A stretch of DNA of 64,000 nt from Candidatus Microbacterium phytovorans (lineage in GTDB: Bacteria; Actinomycetota; Actinomycetes; Actinomycetales; Microbacteriaceae): NCBI GenBank assembly GCA_029202445.1, contig CP119321.1:2108001-2172000 (forward strand), given 5' to 3'. The notes below the pieces were generated by a model. That model worked only from the letters and a program-made list of their open reading frames with translations. It searched no databases and was not told the DNA's origin. This document shows, in pieces, positions 45,600-61,831 of the stretch; positions within the stretch are counted from its first letter, which is position 1; each line of letters begins with the position of its first letter. The position numbers and the translations under genes were made by a program.

Positions 45600-46204
45600 G
45601 TCGCTGGACCGCATGGCTGTCCGCCGTCGCGCTTCTCGCGGGCGCGTGGCTGGTGGCCTGGATCACACCGGATGGCGACGGCGGCTACCGCGAACCGTTC
45701 GCAGTACCCGCAACCATCGGCGAGCCGGCTGTCGCGCGGAACCTCGGCGTGACCATTCGCGATCTGGCGCTGGCCGACCGGGTGCAGAGTGGCGGTTGGG
45801 GCGCCGACGGCACGTGGCTCGTCGTGACGCTCGACGCGTGGGTGGTGCAGAACGAGACGGAGGCGCAGATTCGCGAGGCGTTTCTCACCGTCGGTGGCCG
45901 CACTTTCCGCGCCAGCGAGCGACCCGGGAACTACTCGGAGTCGGCTTCGCTGTTTCGCACGGGCCTTTCGCTCGACCTTCCTCGCTCCGGCGCAATCGCC
46001 TTCGAGTTGCCTGACGACGCCGTCACCGGACGATCCGCCGAGACCGCGATGCTCCAGCTCGCGTTCGGCAACGGGGCGGTGAGCGAGCAATCCGCGCACG
46101 CGCTCCTTCTGACGGATGCGGTCATCGAACTGCCGGTGAATCTCGACACGATTCCCCGGATCGACGTTATGGAACTCCCCGCGACGGAATGGGCAGCGCG
46201 ATGA
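45596..46204 (+). CDS. Membrane-anchored protein of unknown function (gene 2 of 3)
   Basis: The 202-residue protein has an N-terminal helix (WLSAVALLAGAWLVAWI) and an external domain containing VARNLGVTIRDLALADRV and GTWLVVTLDAWVVQNETEAQ. It shares the layout of its neighbours (anchor, then beta-rich domain measuring about 160-170 residues) without clear sequence identity. It overlaps both neighbours by 4 bp (ATGA), so the three are made together. Function unknown. Confidence 0.8.
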   Translation: MSRWTAWLSAVALLAGAWLVAWITPDGDGGYREPFAVPATIGEPAVARNLGVTIRDLALADRVQSGGWGADGTWLVVTLDAWVVQNETEAQIREAFLTVGGRTFRASERPGNYSESASLFRTGLSLDLPRSGAIAFELPDDAVTGRSAETAMLQLAFGNGAVSEQSAHALLLTDAVIELPVNLDTIPRIDVMELPATEWAAR

Positions 46205-46707
46205 CGGGGTGGTGGAAGCGAAACGCGCCGGCGCTCGTCGCGATCGCAGTCATCTTGCCGGTGGGGGCCTACGCCGTCGACACCATCGAATTCGGCTACG
46301 TGCGCAACACGCCCGTCCGGATCGCTGAGGGCGAGTCATATCGTGTCGGCGACTGGATAGTCGGGCCGGTGACGATCGAATCACTCGACGCGGATGCCGT
46401 GGACGCTCCGCCCGGTACCGACCCTGTGGTCGTGACGATCCGTATCGACCCTGGGCACGATGACTTCATCTGCCAGTCCCCCACTATCGTCGACGCTTCA
46501 AGCGGCCGCACGTGGCGATCGAGGACGGACCTCGCGTGGGCGCCCGCCGATGACCAGCTGACCTACTGCGCGTCAGACACGGTCGTCCCGTACGACATCG
46601 CCCACGCGATCCTTCTGTCCGGCGGGCTCGGCGAGCATCTCGATGTCGTCGTCCCGGTCAGCGGCGACGACCAGATCCTCGACCTCAGATTCGTCGTCTC
46701 CCGCTGA
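46201..46707 (+). CDS. Membrane-anchored protein of unknown function (gene 3 of 3)
   Basis: The 168-residue protein has an N-terminal helix (APALVAIAVILPVGAYAV) and an external domain with two cysteines (DDFICQSPTIV and QLTYCASDTVV), probably a disulfide. The last 135 bp overlap the 3' end of the opposite-strand gene at 46573-47910. It belongs with the two preceding genes. Function unknown; base composition is lower in GC than the window average. Confidence 0.78.
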   Translation: MTGWWKRNAPALVAIAVILPVGAYAVDTIEFGYVRNTPVRIAEGESYRVGDWIVGPVTIESLDADAVDAPPGTDPVVVTIRIDPGHDDFICQSPTIVDASSGRTWRSRTDLAWAPADDQLTYCASDTVVPYDIAHAILLSGGLGEHLDVVVPVSGDDQILDLRFVVSR

Positions 46708-47910
46708 CGCGATCGCCCTGATGGCGCGGTCGTATGTGCCGGCGATGACCACCACGCGCAGGGGTGCGACGACAGCGGCAACGATCATCACCAGCGCGAC
46801 CGAGAGCGGCTGCCAGACCGTGTTCGTGGGATGCGGTCCGATCGCGCGCGACAGCCCGATGATCAGCCAGTTCTCACCGAGGGTCACGATCGTGTAGAGC
46901 AGCACGTAGCCCGCAATGAGGACCGGCCCCGCCCGCCACATCAGCGCTATCGCCTGACCGATAGGCCGGAAGCGCCCCGTGACCTCCAACCAGATGTCCC
47001 GCAACCGGCGTCGCACCCGTTGCGGGACGGTGTCGTAGCGGGTGCGCACGTGCTCCACCACACGCCCGCGCAATCTGGGAGCGGTCGCCCGCACCGCCTG
47101 ACCATAGATCACACCGGCGATCGTGAGCCAGGCGACGGGCAAGAGGATGAGGCCTCCGGCCTCGCCGAGCAACCACTCCACGGCATCCCACACGAATCCG
47201 ACGGGGGCGAGCACGCCGACCATCGATTCCCGCACATCGGCGAGCCACACCATCGCCTGGCGCGACGCGATCCAGTCGGTGACCGCCCGGGCGAGATCGG
47301 TGAGGATGTAAGCCGCGAGGTACACCCACAGCACCTCGAGGTAGGTCGCGGGGACACCCGTCCACAGGGGAAGCTGACTCTTCCAGCGCTTGTGAGCCCA
47401 ACGCCCCACGAACGCCGCGACGAGGATCGTGGCGGTGACGATGTCGAAGCCGATCTGATCGCCAGTACCGGTCGTGTCGAACTCGAGACCGTTCACGGCA
47501 GCGTTCTGGCCCCACGCGGCGAGCCAGGTGTGAACCCCGTTGAGATAGTCGGCGACATCGTCGCGAATGAACCCCCACGCCGCGTAGAACGCGACGAACG
47601 GAAGGATGCCGCCGAGCACACCGTCGAGGAACGCGCGGCGCCGCTCGCGTGGACCGTCGGGCAGCGGTGCGAGCGCGCGAAGCGTCGGCATCCCGCGCCG
47701 CAGCACCAGGAACATCCCGACGTAGGCGACGACCAGGCAGAGCGCTGCGAGCGGGAGGAGCAGGATGCCGCCGAGCGCCGTCCGAGCGCCCACGAGCGAC
47801 GCGAGCTCGAGCACGAGGTAGTGACCGAGGGTGCCGGCGAGGATCCACGCCAGGAGCGCGGGCCAGTGCGCGGCCAGCAGGCGCGCACTGCGCACGACGA
47901 TCGCGATCAC
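46573..47910 (-). CDS. Multi-spanning membrane protein of unknown function
   Basis: The protein has about 445 residues with roughly eight hydrophobic helices, for example LLAAHWPALLAWILAGTLGH, LLPLAALCLVVAYVGMFLVL and VALVMIVAAVVAPLRVVVIA. GTG 47910 is 6 nt after TAGCGT (47922-47917), a leaderless pattern; GTG 47916 is possible. Its last ~45 residues are hydrophilic and acidic (GDDESEVEDLVVAADRDDD) and are encoded opposite the end of the gene at 46201-46707. This suggests an original stop was lost and the frame extended. Confidence 0.8.
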   Translation of the reverse strand: MIAIVVRSARLLAAHWPALLAWILAGTLGHYLVLELASLVGARTALGGILLLPLAALCLVVAYVGMFLVLRRGMPTLRALAPLPDGPRERRRAFLDGVLGGILPFVAFYAAWGFIRDDVADYLNGVHTWLAAWGQNAAVNGLEFDTTGTGDQIGFDIVTATILVAAFVGRWAHKRWKSQLPLWTGVPATYLEVLWVYLAAYILTDLARAVTDWIASRQAMVWLADVRESMVGVLAPVGFVWDAVEWLLGEAGGLILLPVAWLTIAGVIYGQAVRATAPRLRGRVVEHVRTRYDTVPQRVRRRLRDIWLEVTGRFRPIGQAIALMWRAGPVLIAGYVLLYTIVTLGENWLIIGLSRAIGPHPTNTVWQPLSVALVMIVAAVVAPLRVVVIAGTYDRAIRAIASAGDDESEVEDLVVAADRDDDIEMLAEPAGQKDRVGDVVRDDRV

Positions 47911-47944
47911 GCTCACACGCTAGCGGGTGTGGCGCGACTCCGGC

Positions 47945-48505
47945 CTACTCCCAGACGCTCGGGGCGGGAGCCTTCGTCGACGGCAGCGCCGCACCGGCCG
48001 CCCAGTCCGTCACCCACTGCGGCAGGGGCGGCAGGTCGTCGGGACGGTGCAGGGCCTCGAACAGCTCCTCGGTGTTCACGACGCCGCCCGTCCTGCGCAG
48101 GAACCGCGCCCGCACGATCATCTCCGCGTACACCTCGCCACCCACGACAGCGCGGTGGATCTGGTAGACCGCCTTGTCGTCGTGCCCGTAGAGCCGCGAC
48201 TCCACGGTGAAGCGCTGCCAGAGCTGCAGCGACTTGCGGAACGTCACGGTCTCGCTGGCGACGACCGCGTACCAGCCCTGCGCGTTCATGGCATCCCAGA
48301 TGCCGGTGCGGATGAGCAGATCGAACCGACCGAGGTCGAACAGCGAGGCGTAGCGACCGTTGTTCATGTGCCCGAGCAGGTCGATGTCGGTCGGGAGCGT
48401 GCGCAGTCGCACCCGGCCGACGGAGGTCGGCGCGATCGGGCCGCGGCGACGCAGCAGCACCTTCGCGCGCCAGATCGTCAGGAGGGTCCGCCACCACACA
48501 TTCAC
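47945..48505 (-). CDS. Acyl-CoA thioesterase-like hot-dog protein
   Basis: The 186-residue protein has the 4HBT-type segment TDIDLLGHMNNGRYASLFDL, where the acidic residue and HMNN form the active-site region, and ETVTFRKSLQLWQRFTVESR. It resembles the THEM6/YbgC-like thioesterases. It probably hydrolyses acyl-CoA esters in the cytoplasm. GTG 48505 lies 8 nt after TAGCAT (48519-48514, minus). Confidence 0.88.
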   Translation of the reverse strand: MNVWWRTLLTIWRAKVLLRRRGPIAPTSVGRVRLRTLPTDIDLLGHMNNGRYASLFDLGRFDLLIRTGIWDAMNAQGWYAVVASETVTFRKSLQLWQRFTVESRLYGHDDKAVYQIHRAVVGGEVYAEMIVRARFLRRTGGVVNTEELFEALHRPDDLPPLPQWVTDWAAGAALPSTKAPAPSVWE

Positions 48506-48636
48506 GAAGCGTGATGCTAGCGATGCACCCCAGCCGGGCGCGAAATCCGTTGTGGGATTCCGACAGTCCGCGCGGGACCGATTGATACGGCCCGGCCCGA
48601 TTTCGCGATTGCCCGGGCCGGACGTAGAGTCGCCCC

Positions 48637-49140
48637 ATGGAAGCCGAACCGCTGACCGACACCGTCGTCCGTCCCGTTCGCGACGTGGATGCCGAGGCCC
48701 TCGGCCGCGTGCACGCGACCTGCTGGCACGAGACCTACGATCACCTGATCAGCAAGGCCGCGCTCGAGAACGTCTCGCCCAAGCGGCTCGCCGAACTGTG
48801 GACCCACTGGGCCCAGCAGGGCGAGGACTTCCGCATGGTCGCCGCGCTCGTCGAGGGCGAGATCGTCGGCTTCGCCGGCTCGGGTCCCGCGCGCGACCGC
48901 GACGCCCCCCGCAACCGCGAGCTGTACTTCATCTACCTGCTCGACCGCTTCCACGGCACCGGCATCGGACAGAAGCTGTTCGACGCGGTCGGCGCCGACG
49001 AAGACCTCTACCTGTGGGTCGCGGAGGACAACCCCCGCGCGCACCGCTTCTACACGCGCAACGGGTTCGCGCTCGACGGTGCGACGCACACCGAGCCGTT
49101 CCTCGGCGAGACGCTCACCGAAGTCCGCTTCGTCCGCTGA
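48637..49140 (+). CDS. GNAT-family N-acetyltransferase
   Basis: The 167-residue protein has the GNAT acetyl-CoA-binding loop LYFIYLLDRFHGTGIGQKLF (R/Q-x-x-G-x-G/A as FHGTGIG) and the C-terminal VAEDNPRAHRFYTRNGFALD. It transfers an acetyl group to an unknown amine. ATG 48637 lies 6 nt after TAGAGT (48625-48630), so a leaderless mRNA is likely. Confidence 0.93.
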   Translation: MEAEPLTDTVVRPVRDVDAEALGRVHATCWHETYDHLISKAALENVSPKRLAELWTHWAQQGEDFRMVAALVEGEIVGFAGSGPARDRDAPRNRELYFIYLLDRFHGTGIGQKLFDAVGADEDLYLWVAEDNPRAHRFYTRNGFALDGATHTEPFLGETLTEVRFVR

Positions 49141-49215
49141 GCGCGGCCGGCGGTGCTGGCGGGCCGTGTCGGCTGACGGCATCCGTGTGCCGCGGATCGC
49201 TAGTCGGTCCGATGA

Positions 49216-51087
49216 TCAGCGGCCGCTGACGGTGCCGAAGAGCTTCGCGATCGGCGCGATGACGAGCGGTCGCGCGGCGATCCACCCGCCGGCCATCACC
49301 GCGACCGAGGCGACGAAGATCCAGAACCCGGCCCAGTTGTCGGCGTAGGCGACGCCGTCCACCGACCCCTGGGCCGCGTACATGTGGTTGAGGTTGCGGA
49401 GCGCACCGGTGGCGAACACGAGCGCGACGTGCACCACGATGAATGCCACGAAGTAGAGCATCACGGGGAAGTGCACCTTCCGTGCCCACTCGATGGGATA
49501 GGCAGCGTTGAGGCGGGCGTTCTTCTTGGGCCAGAGGCCGCCCATCCGGAAGCCGGTGACAGCGGCGAGCGGCGCGGCGACGAACACCGTCGTGAAGTAC
49601 GCGAGCTGCTGCAGCGAGTTGTAGTTGACCCAGCCGTTCTCGGTCGGCCAGTCCAGCGACACGTACTGCAGCGCCGCCGACAGCGCGTTCGGGAACACCT
49701 CCCAGCTCGTCGGCACGATCCGCATCCACTGTCCCGTGGCGAACAGGAGAACGACGAAGATCACGCCGTTGACGAGCCACAGCAGGTCGAGCGCTTGGTG
49801 GAACCAGATCGTGAGGCTCGTCTTGCCCTTCTTGTCGCGACGCGGGGTCCAGAACACGGCGGGGCGCTTCTCGGTGCGGATCTGCAGCCCGGTGCGGATG
49901 ATCAGCAGCATGAAGAAGGCGTTGAAGAAGTGCTGCCAGCCGATCCACGCAGGGATGCCGACGGGTGCGGCATCCGGCAGGTGATACTCGCCGGGGTACG
50001 CGACGAGGAAGTCCTGCATGGCGGGAAGCGACAGGACGACACGCACGAGTGCGACAGCCATTCCCGCCGCGAGGAGCAGGCCCGCACCGCCGACGAGGAG
50101 CGCGCCGATCCACTGACGGCGCGTGAACGGTCCGATGCGGACGGGCTCGGGCCGCGGTGCGGGCCGGTGGTACGCCGCGCGGCCCGGCCACACGGTGCGC
50201 GGCACCGTGAGCGGCGCCCGGTCCGCCGGCGCGGGTGCGGGTGCGGGTGCCGTGGCTGGTGCGGGTGTTGGTGCGATGGCGCTTGTGTGCGGCGATGGCG
50301 CCGGAGCTTCCTGGCGCCCCGACGACGAACTGGCGCCATCGGTGGGCGCGGGCGCGGCGGGAGGCTCGGTGGGCGCGGGGGTGGTGGCGGCCTCGGTGGG
50401 CGCGGGGGTGGTGACGGCGGCCGGAGTCGTGCCGGCGGGGGGCCACGCCTCGCCGCCGGCAACGCGAGGCAGTCCTCGGCGCACGGCGGAGGCTCCGGCA
50501 TCCGCGGCTCCGGCATCCTCGGCCCCGTGAGCCCCTTCGTGTGCGGGTCCAGCAGCCGTCGTCGCCGCGGCATCCTCCCTCGTGGGCGCTGTCGGTGAGA
50601 CGCTCACGGTCGCGGTCCCCGCCGTCGCGCCGACGCTCGCCGCGCCACTTTCGCGTGATGGCACCGCAACGTTCTGGCGCCCTTCCGGAGAAGTGACGCC
50701 ATCGGCGCGGTCGCCCGGGTCCGCGACGGATGCCGAGGCGGATGCCGGTGGCCACGGGTCGCCGCCGGCGACACGCGGAAGCCCTCGCCGCAGAGGCGTC
50801 GCTGCCGCGGTCACGCCAGCGGCAGTCGTCGCCTCGGCCGCACCCGCCGCACCCGCGCCCGCCGACGCACTCGTGTCGACAGCCCCGCTCGCGTCGACAG
50901 CAGAGCCACCGGATTCCACCGCCACTGTCGCGGCACCCGCCGCAACCTCGACCGCGTCCGCACCCACCGGCACCTCGACCGCCGCCACCGCGGTCGGCGC
51001 GGCATCCGCGGGCGGCCACGGGTCGCCGCCGGGCCGGCGCGGCAGACCGCGGCGGAGCGCCGTGGCATCCGGGCGGGACGTCGCCAT
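49216..51087 (-). CDS. Cytochrome b-type membrane protein with repeat-rich N-terminus, coupled to ETF
   Basis: The protein has 623 residues. The first ~325 are Ala/Pro/Thr-rich and contain three copies of RRGLPR(V/R)(A/P)GG-x-x-WPPA (near residues 11, 99 and 202). The rest is a helical membrane domain with histidines fit for heme ([51 protein letters not shown]), resembling the cytochrome b subunits of thiosulfate reductase or formate dehydrogenase. ATG 51087 shares one base with the etfA stop (TGATG). It may pass electrons from ETF to the quinone pool (inference). Confidence 0.82.
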   Translation of the reverse strand: MATSRPDATALRRGLPRRPGGDPWPPADAAPTAVAAVEVPVGADAVEVAAGAATVAVESGGSAVDASGAVDTSASAGAGAAGAAEATTAAGVTAAATPLRRGLPRVAGGDPWPPASASASVADPGDRADGVTSPEGRQNVAVPSRESGAASVGATAGTATVSVSPTAPTREDAAATTAAGPAHEGAHGAEDAGAADAGASAVRRGLPRVAGGEAWPPAGTTPAAVTTPAPTEAATTPAPTEPPAAPAPTDGASSSSGRQEAPAPSPHTSAIAPTPAPATAPAPAPAPADRAPLTVPRTVWPGRAAYHRPAPRPEPVRIGPFTRRQWIGALLVGGAGLLLAAGMAVALVRVVLSLPAMQDFLVAYPGEYHLPDAAPVGIPAWIGWQHFFNAFFMLLIIRTGLQIRTEKRPAVFWTPRRDKKGKTSLTIWFHQALDLLWLVNGVIFVVLLFATGQWMRIVPTSWEVFPNALSAALQYVSLDWPTENGWVNYNSLQQLAYFTTVFVAAPLAAVTGFRMGGLWPKKNARLNAAYPIEWARKVHFPVMLYFVAFIVVHVALVFATGALRNLNHMYAAQGSVDGVAYADNWAGFWIFVASVAVMAGGWIAARPLVIAPIAKLFGTVSGR

Positions 51088-52058
51088 CAGGACTTCTTGG
51101 CTTCGAGGGCCGCGATCAGCTGCGGGACGACGGTGAACACGTCGCCCACGATGCCGAAGTCGGCGATGTCGAAGATGGGGGCGTCGCCGTCTTTATTGAT
51201 CGCGACGATCGTCTTCGCCGTCTGCATGCCCGCCTTGTGCTGGATCGCGCCCGAGATGCCGAGAGCGACATACAGCTGCGGCGACACCGACACGCCGGTC
51301 TGGCCGACCTGGTGCGCGTACGGGATGTAACCGGCGTCGACCGCGGCACGCGAGGCGCCCACCGCCGCACCGAGGGTGTCGGCGAGCTGCTCGACGAGCG
51401 CGAACTTCTCGGGCGATCCGAGGCCCCGACCGCCCGCGACGACCTTCGCGGCGCCGCGCAGTTCCGGCCGGCTCGACGTGGCGACGGCGGGATCGAACGA
51501 CTCGACGGTGGCGGCAGCGGCTCCCGAGGGCGTGACGTCGAGGGCGACGACCTGCGGCGACTGCGCCTCGGCGCGTGCGTCGACCGCACCCTGGCGCACC
51601 GTGATGACGGGGGCGCCGAAGGTCGGCGCGCTCGTGGTGTCGTAGGCGCCGCCGTAGACGGAGTGCCGAGCGAGCACGCCCTGGTCGTCGCGCTCCACGC
51701 CGACGGCGTCGACGGAGAGCGCGAGGCTCTGGCGGGCGGCGAAGCGGCCGGCGATGTCGCGGCCCTCGATCGAGTTCGACACGAGCACCGCATCGGGCTG
51801 CACGAGGGCGAAGGCGGATGCCACGGCATCCACGACCGGCACGGTGAGGGCCGCGCCGTCGACGACGGCCGTCAGCACCACGTGCGCCCCGAGCTCGCCT
51901 GCCCGCGCAACCAGCGCGGCATCGTCGGAAGGCAGGAGGACGACGGGCGTGCCGACGGCGGCGGCTGCGCCGAGGAGCCCGGCCGCGGAGGCGGCGAGCT
52001 CACCGGCGGGAGTGACGTCGAGCACCGTCAGGACGGCGTCGGAGGCGAAATCTGTCAT
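51087..52058 (-). CDS. etfA: Electron transfer flavoprotein, alpha subunit
   Basis: The 323-residue protein has the FAD-binding C-terminal domain ([56 protein letters not shown]). With the beta subunit it accepts electrons from acyl-CoA dehydrogenases. ATG 52058 has AAGGGA upstream; a start five codons earlier is possible. It follows etfB by 11 bp and is coupled to the cytochrome b-like gene downstream. Confidence 0.96.
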   Translation of the reverse strand: MTDFASDAVLTVLDVTPAGELAASAAGLLGAAAAVGTPVVLLPSDDAALVARAGELGAHVVLTAVVDGAALTVPVVDAVASAFALVQPDAVLVSNSIEGRDIAGRFAARQSLALSVDAVGVERDDQGVLARHSVYGGAYDTTSAPTFGAPVITVRQGAVDARAEAQSPQVVALDVTPSGAAAATVESFDPAVATSSRPELRGAAKVVAGGRGLGSPEKFALVEQLADTLGAAVGASRAAVDAGYIPYAHQVGQTGVSVSPQLYVALGISGAIQHKAGMQTAKTIVAINKDGDAPIFDIADFGIVGDVFTVVPQLIAALEAKKS

Positions 52059-52069
52059 CGTCGTTCCCT

Positions 52070-52846
52070 TCACACCAGGCGGTTCTCGATGAGGTAGGCG
52101 GCGAGCTTCTCGCCCGCATCGCCCTCGTCGACGACCTTGACGCCCGCACCGCGCGGCGGACGCTCCGACACCGTTGTGAGGATCGTCTGCGGCGCGGCCG
52201 AGACGTCGATGTCCACGCCGAGGTCGACCAGCGACACCGTCTCGAACGGCTTCTTCTTCGCGGCCATGATGCCCTTGAAGTTGGGGAAGCGCGCGTCGGG
52301 GAGCGCTTCGGTGATCGAGATGACGGCCGGGAGCGGTGCCGTGACGCGGGCTGTGCCGGCATCCGTCGCGCGCGTGCCCGAGACGGCGGTGTCGGTGATC
52401 TCGACGGACGAGAGGGCCGTGGCCTGCGGCACCCCGAGGTGCTCGGCGAGCATCGCGGGGAGGACGCCCGCCGTGCCGTCGGTAGAGAGGTTGCCCGTGA
52501 TGACGAGGTCGAAGCCGACGCGGCGGACCGCCGCCGCGAGCACCTTCGCGGTGACGCCCAGGTCTGCGCCGGCGAGGGCGTCGTCGGTCACCTGCAGCGC
52601 GGTCGCGGCTCCCATCGCGAGTCCCTTGCGGATCGTCGCCGCAGAGGCCTCCGCGGCCATCGACACGACGGCGACCTCGACGTCGTCGTGCGCGTCAGCG
52701 TAGGACAGCGCGACTTCGAGCGCCCGCTCGCCGATCTCGTCGAGCACGCGCTCCGACGCACTGCGGTCGGCGAGCCCGGTCTCGAGATCGAGTTTGCGGT
52801 CGCCGTATGTGTCCGGGACTTCCTTGACCAGCACCACGATTTTCAT
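52070..52846 (-). CDS. etfB: Electron transfer flavoprotein, beta subunit
   Basis: The 258-residue protein begins MKIVVLVKEVPDTYGDRKLD and includes VITGNLSTDGTAGVLPAMLA and LPDARFPNFKGIMAAKKKP, typical of ETF beta with its AMP site. It forms the soluble heterodimer with EtfA and is first in the operon. GGAGG precedes the ATG at 52846. Confidence 0.96.
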   Translation of the reverse strand: MKIVVLVKEVPDTYGDRKLDLETGLADRSASERVLDEIGERALEVALSYADAHDDVEVAVVSMAAEASAATIRKGLAMGAATALQVTDDALAGADLGVTAKVLAAAVRRVGFDLVITGNLSTDGTAGVLPAMLAEHLGVPQATALSSVEITDTAVSGTRATDAGTARVTAPLPAVISITEALPDARFPNFKGIMAAKKKPFETVSLVDLGVDIDVSAAPQTILTTVSERPPRGAGVKVVDEGDAGEKLAAYLIENRLV

Positions 52847-52945
52847 GACGTCCTCCGACCTTCGAGTCTATTGACCGGCTCCGCACGCCGACCAGCGCGT
52901 GCAGGGAAACCGACTAGCGTGATGCCCGACGGCAGGAGGCGATTT

Positions 52946-53458
52946 GTGGCTCGCGTGACACCCCCGGGTCTCGACCCCATCGACGAGGCGCGGCGCCAGT
53001 GGGTCGCCCACGGCTGGGCGGATGCCGCCGCCGGCATGACCGCCGTCACGTCGGTCATGCGCGCCCACCAGTTGCTGCTCGCGCGAGTCGGCGACGCTCT
53101 GAAGCCGTTCGACCTCAGCTTCGCGCGGTACGAGCTCCTCACCCTGCTGAGCTTCTCGCGAGAGGGACGGATGCCGTTGACCTCGGCCGCTCGCCGGCTG
53201 CAGGTGCACCCGACGAGCGTGACGAACACGGTCGACCGCCTGGAGGCCGCGGGGCTCGTGCGTCGCGAGGCGCACCCGACCGACGGCCGGGCGACACTCG
53301 TCGCGCTCACGGATGCCGGTCGCGCGACGGCGGAACGGGCGACGGCGGCCCTCAACGAAGAGGTGTTCTCCCGTACGGGCCTCGGCGACGCCGACCTCGA
53401 GGCGCTCATCGGCACGATCTCGCGCCTGCGGGCGGCCTCGGGAGACACGACGGCCTGA
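52946..53458 (+). CDS. MarR-family transcriptional regulator
   Basis: The 170-residue protein has the winged helix LTSAARRLQVHPTSVTNTVD and wing RREAHPTDGRATLVALTDAG. GTG 52946 is chosen for AGGAGG at 52934-52939; a possible -10 TAGCGT is at 52915-52920. It is divergent from etfBA and convergent with the enoyl-CoA hydratase gene, whose 3' end is 1 bp away. It may sense acyl-CoA or aromatic acids and control these genes (inference). Confidence 0.92.
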   Translation: MARVTPPGLDPIDEARRQWVAHGWADAAAGMTAVTSVMRAHQLLLARVGDALKPFDLSFARYELLTLLSFSREGRMPLTSAARRLQVHPTSVTNTVDRLEAAGLVRREAHPTDGRATLVALTDAGRATAERATAALNEEVFSRTGLGDADLEALIGTISRLRAASGDTTA

Positions 53459-53459
53459 C

Positions 53460-54278
53460 TCACCGGTGCCGGAAGTCGGGGGCGCGCTTCTCTCGGAAGG
53501 CGGCCATGCCCTCCTTCTGGTCGTCGAGGGCGAACAGCGAGGAGAACACCTGCTTCTCGAAGCGAAGACCTTCGGATGCCGTGGTCTCCAGCGACGCCCG
53601 CAGCGCCTCCTTCGCGGCGTACACGACCGGGAGCGACTTGCCGGCGATCGCGTCGGCGACCTTGCCGGCTTCCTCGAGTAGATCGGCGGCGGGCACGACG
53701 CGCGAGACGAGGCCCGCTCGTTCGGCTTCGCCGGCATCCATCATCCGACCCGTGAGGACGAGTTCGGCGGCCTTGTAGTAGCCGATGGCGCGCGGCAGGC
53801 GCTGCGTGCCACCGAGACCCGGGATGACCCCGAGGGTGATCTCGGGCTGCCCGAACTTCGCGGTGTCGGCGGCGAGGATGATGTCGCACGTCATGGCGAG
53901 TTCGCATCCGCCGCCGAGGGCGTATCCGGCGACGGCGGCGACGACGGGCGTGCGCACGCGGCTGAACACCTCCAACCCGACGAAGGGGTTGTCCATGGTC
54001 ATGTCGCGCGGCGTCTTCGCCTCCATCTCCTTGATGTCGGCTCCCGCGGCGAAGGCACGGTCGGAACCCGTGAGCACGATGCAGCCGATGCCCTCGTCGG
54101 CGTCGAACGCCGCGGCCGCGTGCGCGAGCTCGGTGACGAGCGTGGAATTCAGCGCGTTGAGCGCCTCGGGGCGGTCGAGGGTGATCCAGCCGACGCGTCC
54201 GCGCGTCTCGGTCCGGATGGTCGCGTACTCGGTCATGTCCCCCATCGTGTCACCGCCCGCCGACGCGTGCGCCGTCAT
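53460..54278 (-). CDS. Enoyl-CoA hydratase
   Basis: The 272-residue crotonase-fold protein has the oxyanion stretch [38 protein letters not shown] and the two catalytic glutamates in GGCELAMT and [20 protein letters not shown]. It hydrates trans-2-enoyl-CoA in beta-oxidation. ATG 54278 overlaps the acyl-CoA dehydrogenase stop (ATGA); an ATG at 54236 is also possible and closer to relatives' length. The two genes form an operon. Confidence 0.94.
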   Translation of the reverse strand: MTAHASAGGDTMGDMTEYATIRTETRGRVGWITLDRPEALNALNSTLVTELAHAAAAFDADEGIGCIVLTGSDRAFAAGADIKEMEAKTPRDMTMDNPFVGLEVFSRVRTPVVAAVAGYALGGGCELAMTCDIILAADTAKFGQPEITLGVIPGLGGTQRLPRAIGYYKAAELVLTGRMMDAGEAERAGLVSRVVPAADLLEEAGKVADAIAGKSLPVVYAAKEALRASLETTASEGLRFEKQVFSSLFALDDQKEGMAAFREKRAPDFRHR

Positions 54279-55483
54279 CGCGACGTGTCAGACAGGACGT
54301 GACGGCCGATGATGACGCGCATGATCTCGTTCGTCCCCTCGAGGATCTGATGCACGCGCAGATCGCGCACGACCTTCTCGATCCCGTAGTCCTGCAGATA
54401 CCCGTATCCGCCGTGCAGTTGGAGGGCTTCGTTGGCGACGGTGAACCCGGCATCCGTCGCGAAGCGCTTGGCCATCGCGCACTGCACGGTGACCTCCTCG
54501 CGCGACGGCGCGTCCGGGTCGCCCGTCGTCAACGCGTCGAGCGCGTGAGCGGCGTCGCGCACGAGAGCGCGCGCGGCGCGCAGCTCGGTGGCCATGTCGG
54601 CGAGGCGGAAGACGATCGCCTGCTTCTCGGCGAGTGGCTCCCCGAACGTGAAGCGCTCGTGCACGTAGCGCACGGCCCGGTCGAGGGCCCACTGCGCCCC
54701 GCCCAGCGAGCAGGCGGCGATGTTGATGCGCCCGCCGTTGAGTCCGCTCATCGCGATCGCGAAGCCGCCGCCGACCGAACCGAGAACCGCGGATGCCGGC
54801 ACCCGCACCCGGTCGAGGATCACCTGGCGCGTGGGCTGCGCGTTCCACCCCATCTTCTTCTCGTTCGGCCCGAAGGAGAGCCCCTCGGCATCCCCCGGGA
54901 CGAGGAAGGCGGTGATGCCGCGCGCTCCCCCCGCGCCGGAGCCGGTGCCCGGGTCGGTGCGCGCCATCACGACGTACACCCCCGCCTCGCCGGCGCCGGA
55001 GATGAACTGCTTCACCCCGGTGAGCACGTACGTGTCGCCCTCGGCGATGGCCGACGTCGTGATCGCAGCGGCATCCGATCCGGCTCCCGGCTCGGTGAGG
55101 CAGTACGCCCCCAGCTCGGTCATGGCCGTGAGCCCGGGCAGCCACTCCTGCCGCTGCTCCTCGCTCCCGTAGCGATCGATCATCCACGCGACCATGTTGT
55201 GGATCGTGATGTAGGCGGCGATGGTCGGGTCGCCCTGGGCGAGCTCCTCGACGATCGTGACCGCGTCGCTGCGCGTGAGTCCGGTGCCGCCGACGTCTTC
55301 GCGGACGTAGAGGCCGCCGAGGCCCAGCTCTCCCGCCACCGCGAGCACGTCGCGCGGGAAGTGCTTCTGCTGGTCCCACTCCAGCGCATGCGGAGCGAGG
55401 CGGGTTCGGGCGAAGTCGCGGACGGCATCCAGTATCGCGTCTCGTTCTTCCCGAGACAGCGAAGCGGTGGCGGTCATGCTCAT
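54275..55483 (-). CDS. Acyl-CoA dehydrogenase, isobutyryl-CoA dehydrogenase-like
   Basis: The 402-residue flavoprotein has [58 protein letters not shown] and the catalytic Glu in [20 protein letters not shown]. The pattern [19 protein letters not shown] is close to ACAD8-type (valine pathway) enzymes. Electrons go to the ETF encoded nearby. ATG 55483 has AAGGATG upstream, and a GGACGTCC palindrome lies about 70 bp upstream. Confidence 0.93.
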   Translation of the reverse strand: MSMTATASLSREERDAILDAVRDFARTRLAPHALEWDQQKHFPRDVLAVAGELGLGGLYVREDVGGTGLTRSDAVTIVEELAQGDPTIAAYITIHNMVAWMIDRYGSEEQRQEWLPGLTAMTELGAYCLTEPGAGSDAAAITTSAIAEGDTYVLTGVKQFISGAGEAGVYVVMARTDPGTGSGAGGARGITAFLVPGDAEGLSFGPNEKKMGWNAQPTRQVILDRVRVPASAVLGSVGGGFAIAMSGLNGGRINIAACSLGGAQWALDRAVRYVHERFTFGEPLAEKQAIVFRLADMATELRAARALVRDAAHALDALTTGDPDAPSREEVTVQCAMAKRFATDAGFTVANEALQLHGGYGYLQDYGIEKVVRDLRVHQILEGTNEIMRVIIGRHVLSDTSR

Positions 55484-55550
55484 GTGTTCACATCCTTGTG
55501 AGACAAAACGACAGCAAGGTCGGCCCCGGTAAGGGCACTGTGATCAGTTT

Positions 55551-55566
55551 ACATGGACGTCCTAGT
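55551..55566 (-). promoter_or_regulatory. GGACGTCC palindrome upstream of the acyl-CoA dehydrogenase operon
   Basis: ACATGGACGTCCTAGT has an 8-bp perfect palindromic core GGACGTCC and matching AC/GT ends. Its place upstream of a fatty or branched-chain acyl-CoA operon suggests a regulator site or a promoter element. The rest of the 160-bp gap 55484-55643 shows nothing else. Confidence 0.5.
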
Positions 55567-55643
55567 ATTTTCGCCCGTCGTCCTCACCTCACCTTCCACG
55601 CAACATGCGATGGCGGGCGGCGGCGGGGTACGGCGCAGCCGAG

Positions 55644-61694
<6,051 letters not shown>

Positions 61695-61831
61695 GGTGAT
61701 GCTCCCGAGCGTTCGCAGACACGTCGTCGTGCCTGGTGCTGTCCGACCGACGATACTCAGACCGGTCACAGTCGCGCGTGAGAAAGCCCTCATGCGCGCG
61801 GGGCCGACGGCATCCGCCGCTAGCGGCGCGG
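61695..61831. other. Intergenic region before the amylopullulanase gene
   Basis: CGCCGC-TA-GCGGCG (61815-61828) is a perfect palindrome just after the thiolase stop and could end that transcript. A possible minus-strand -10 TATCGT (61755-61750) for the amylopullulanase lacks a clear -35. Nothing else is evident. Confidence 0.4.
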
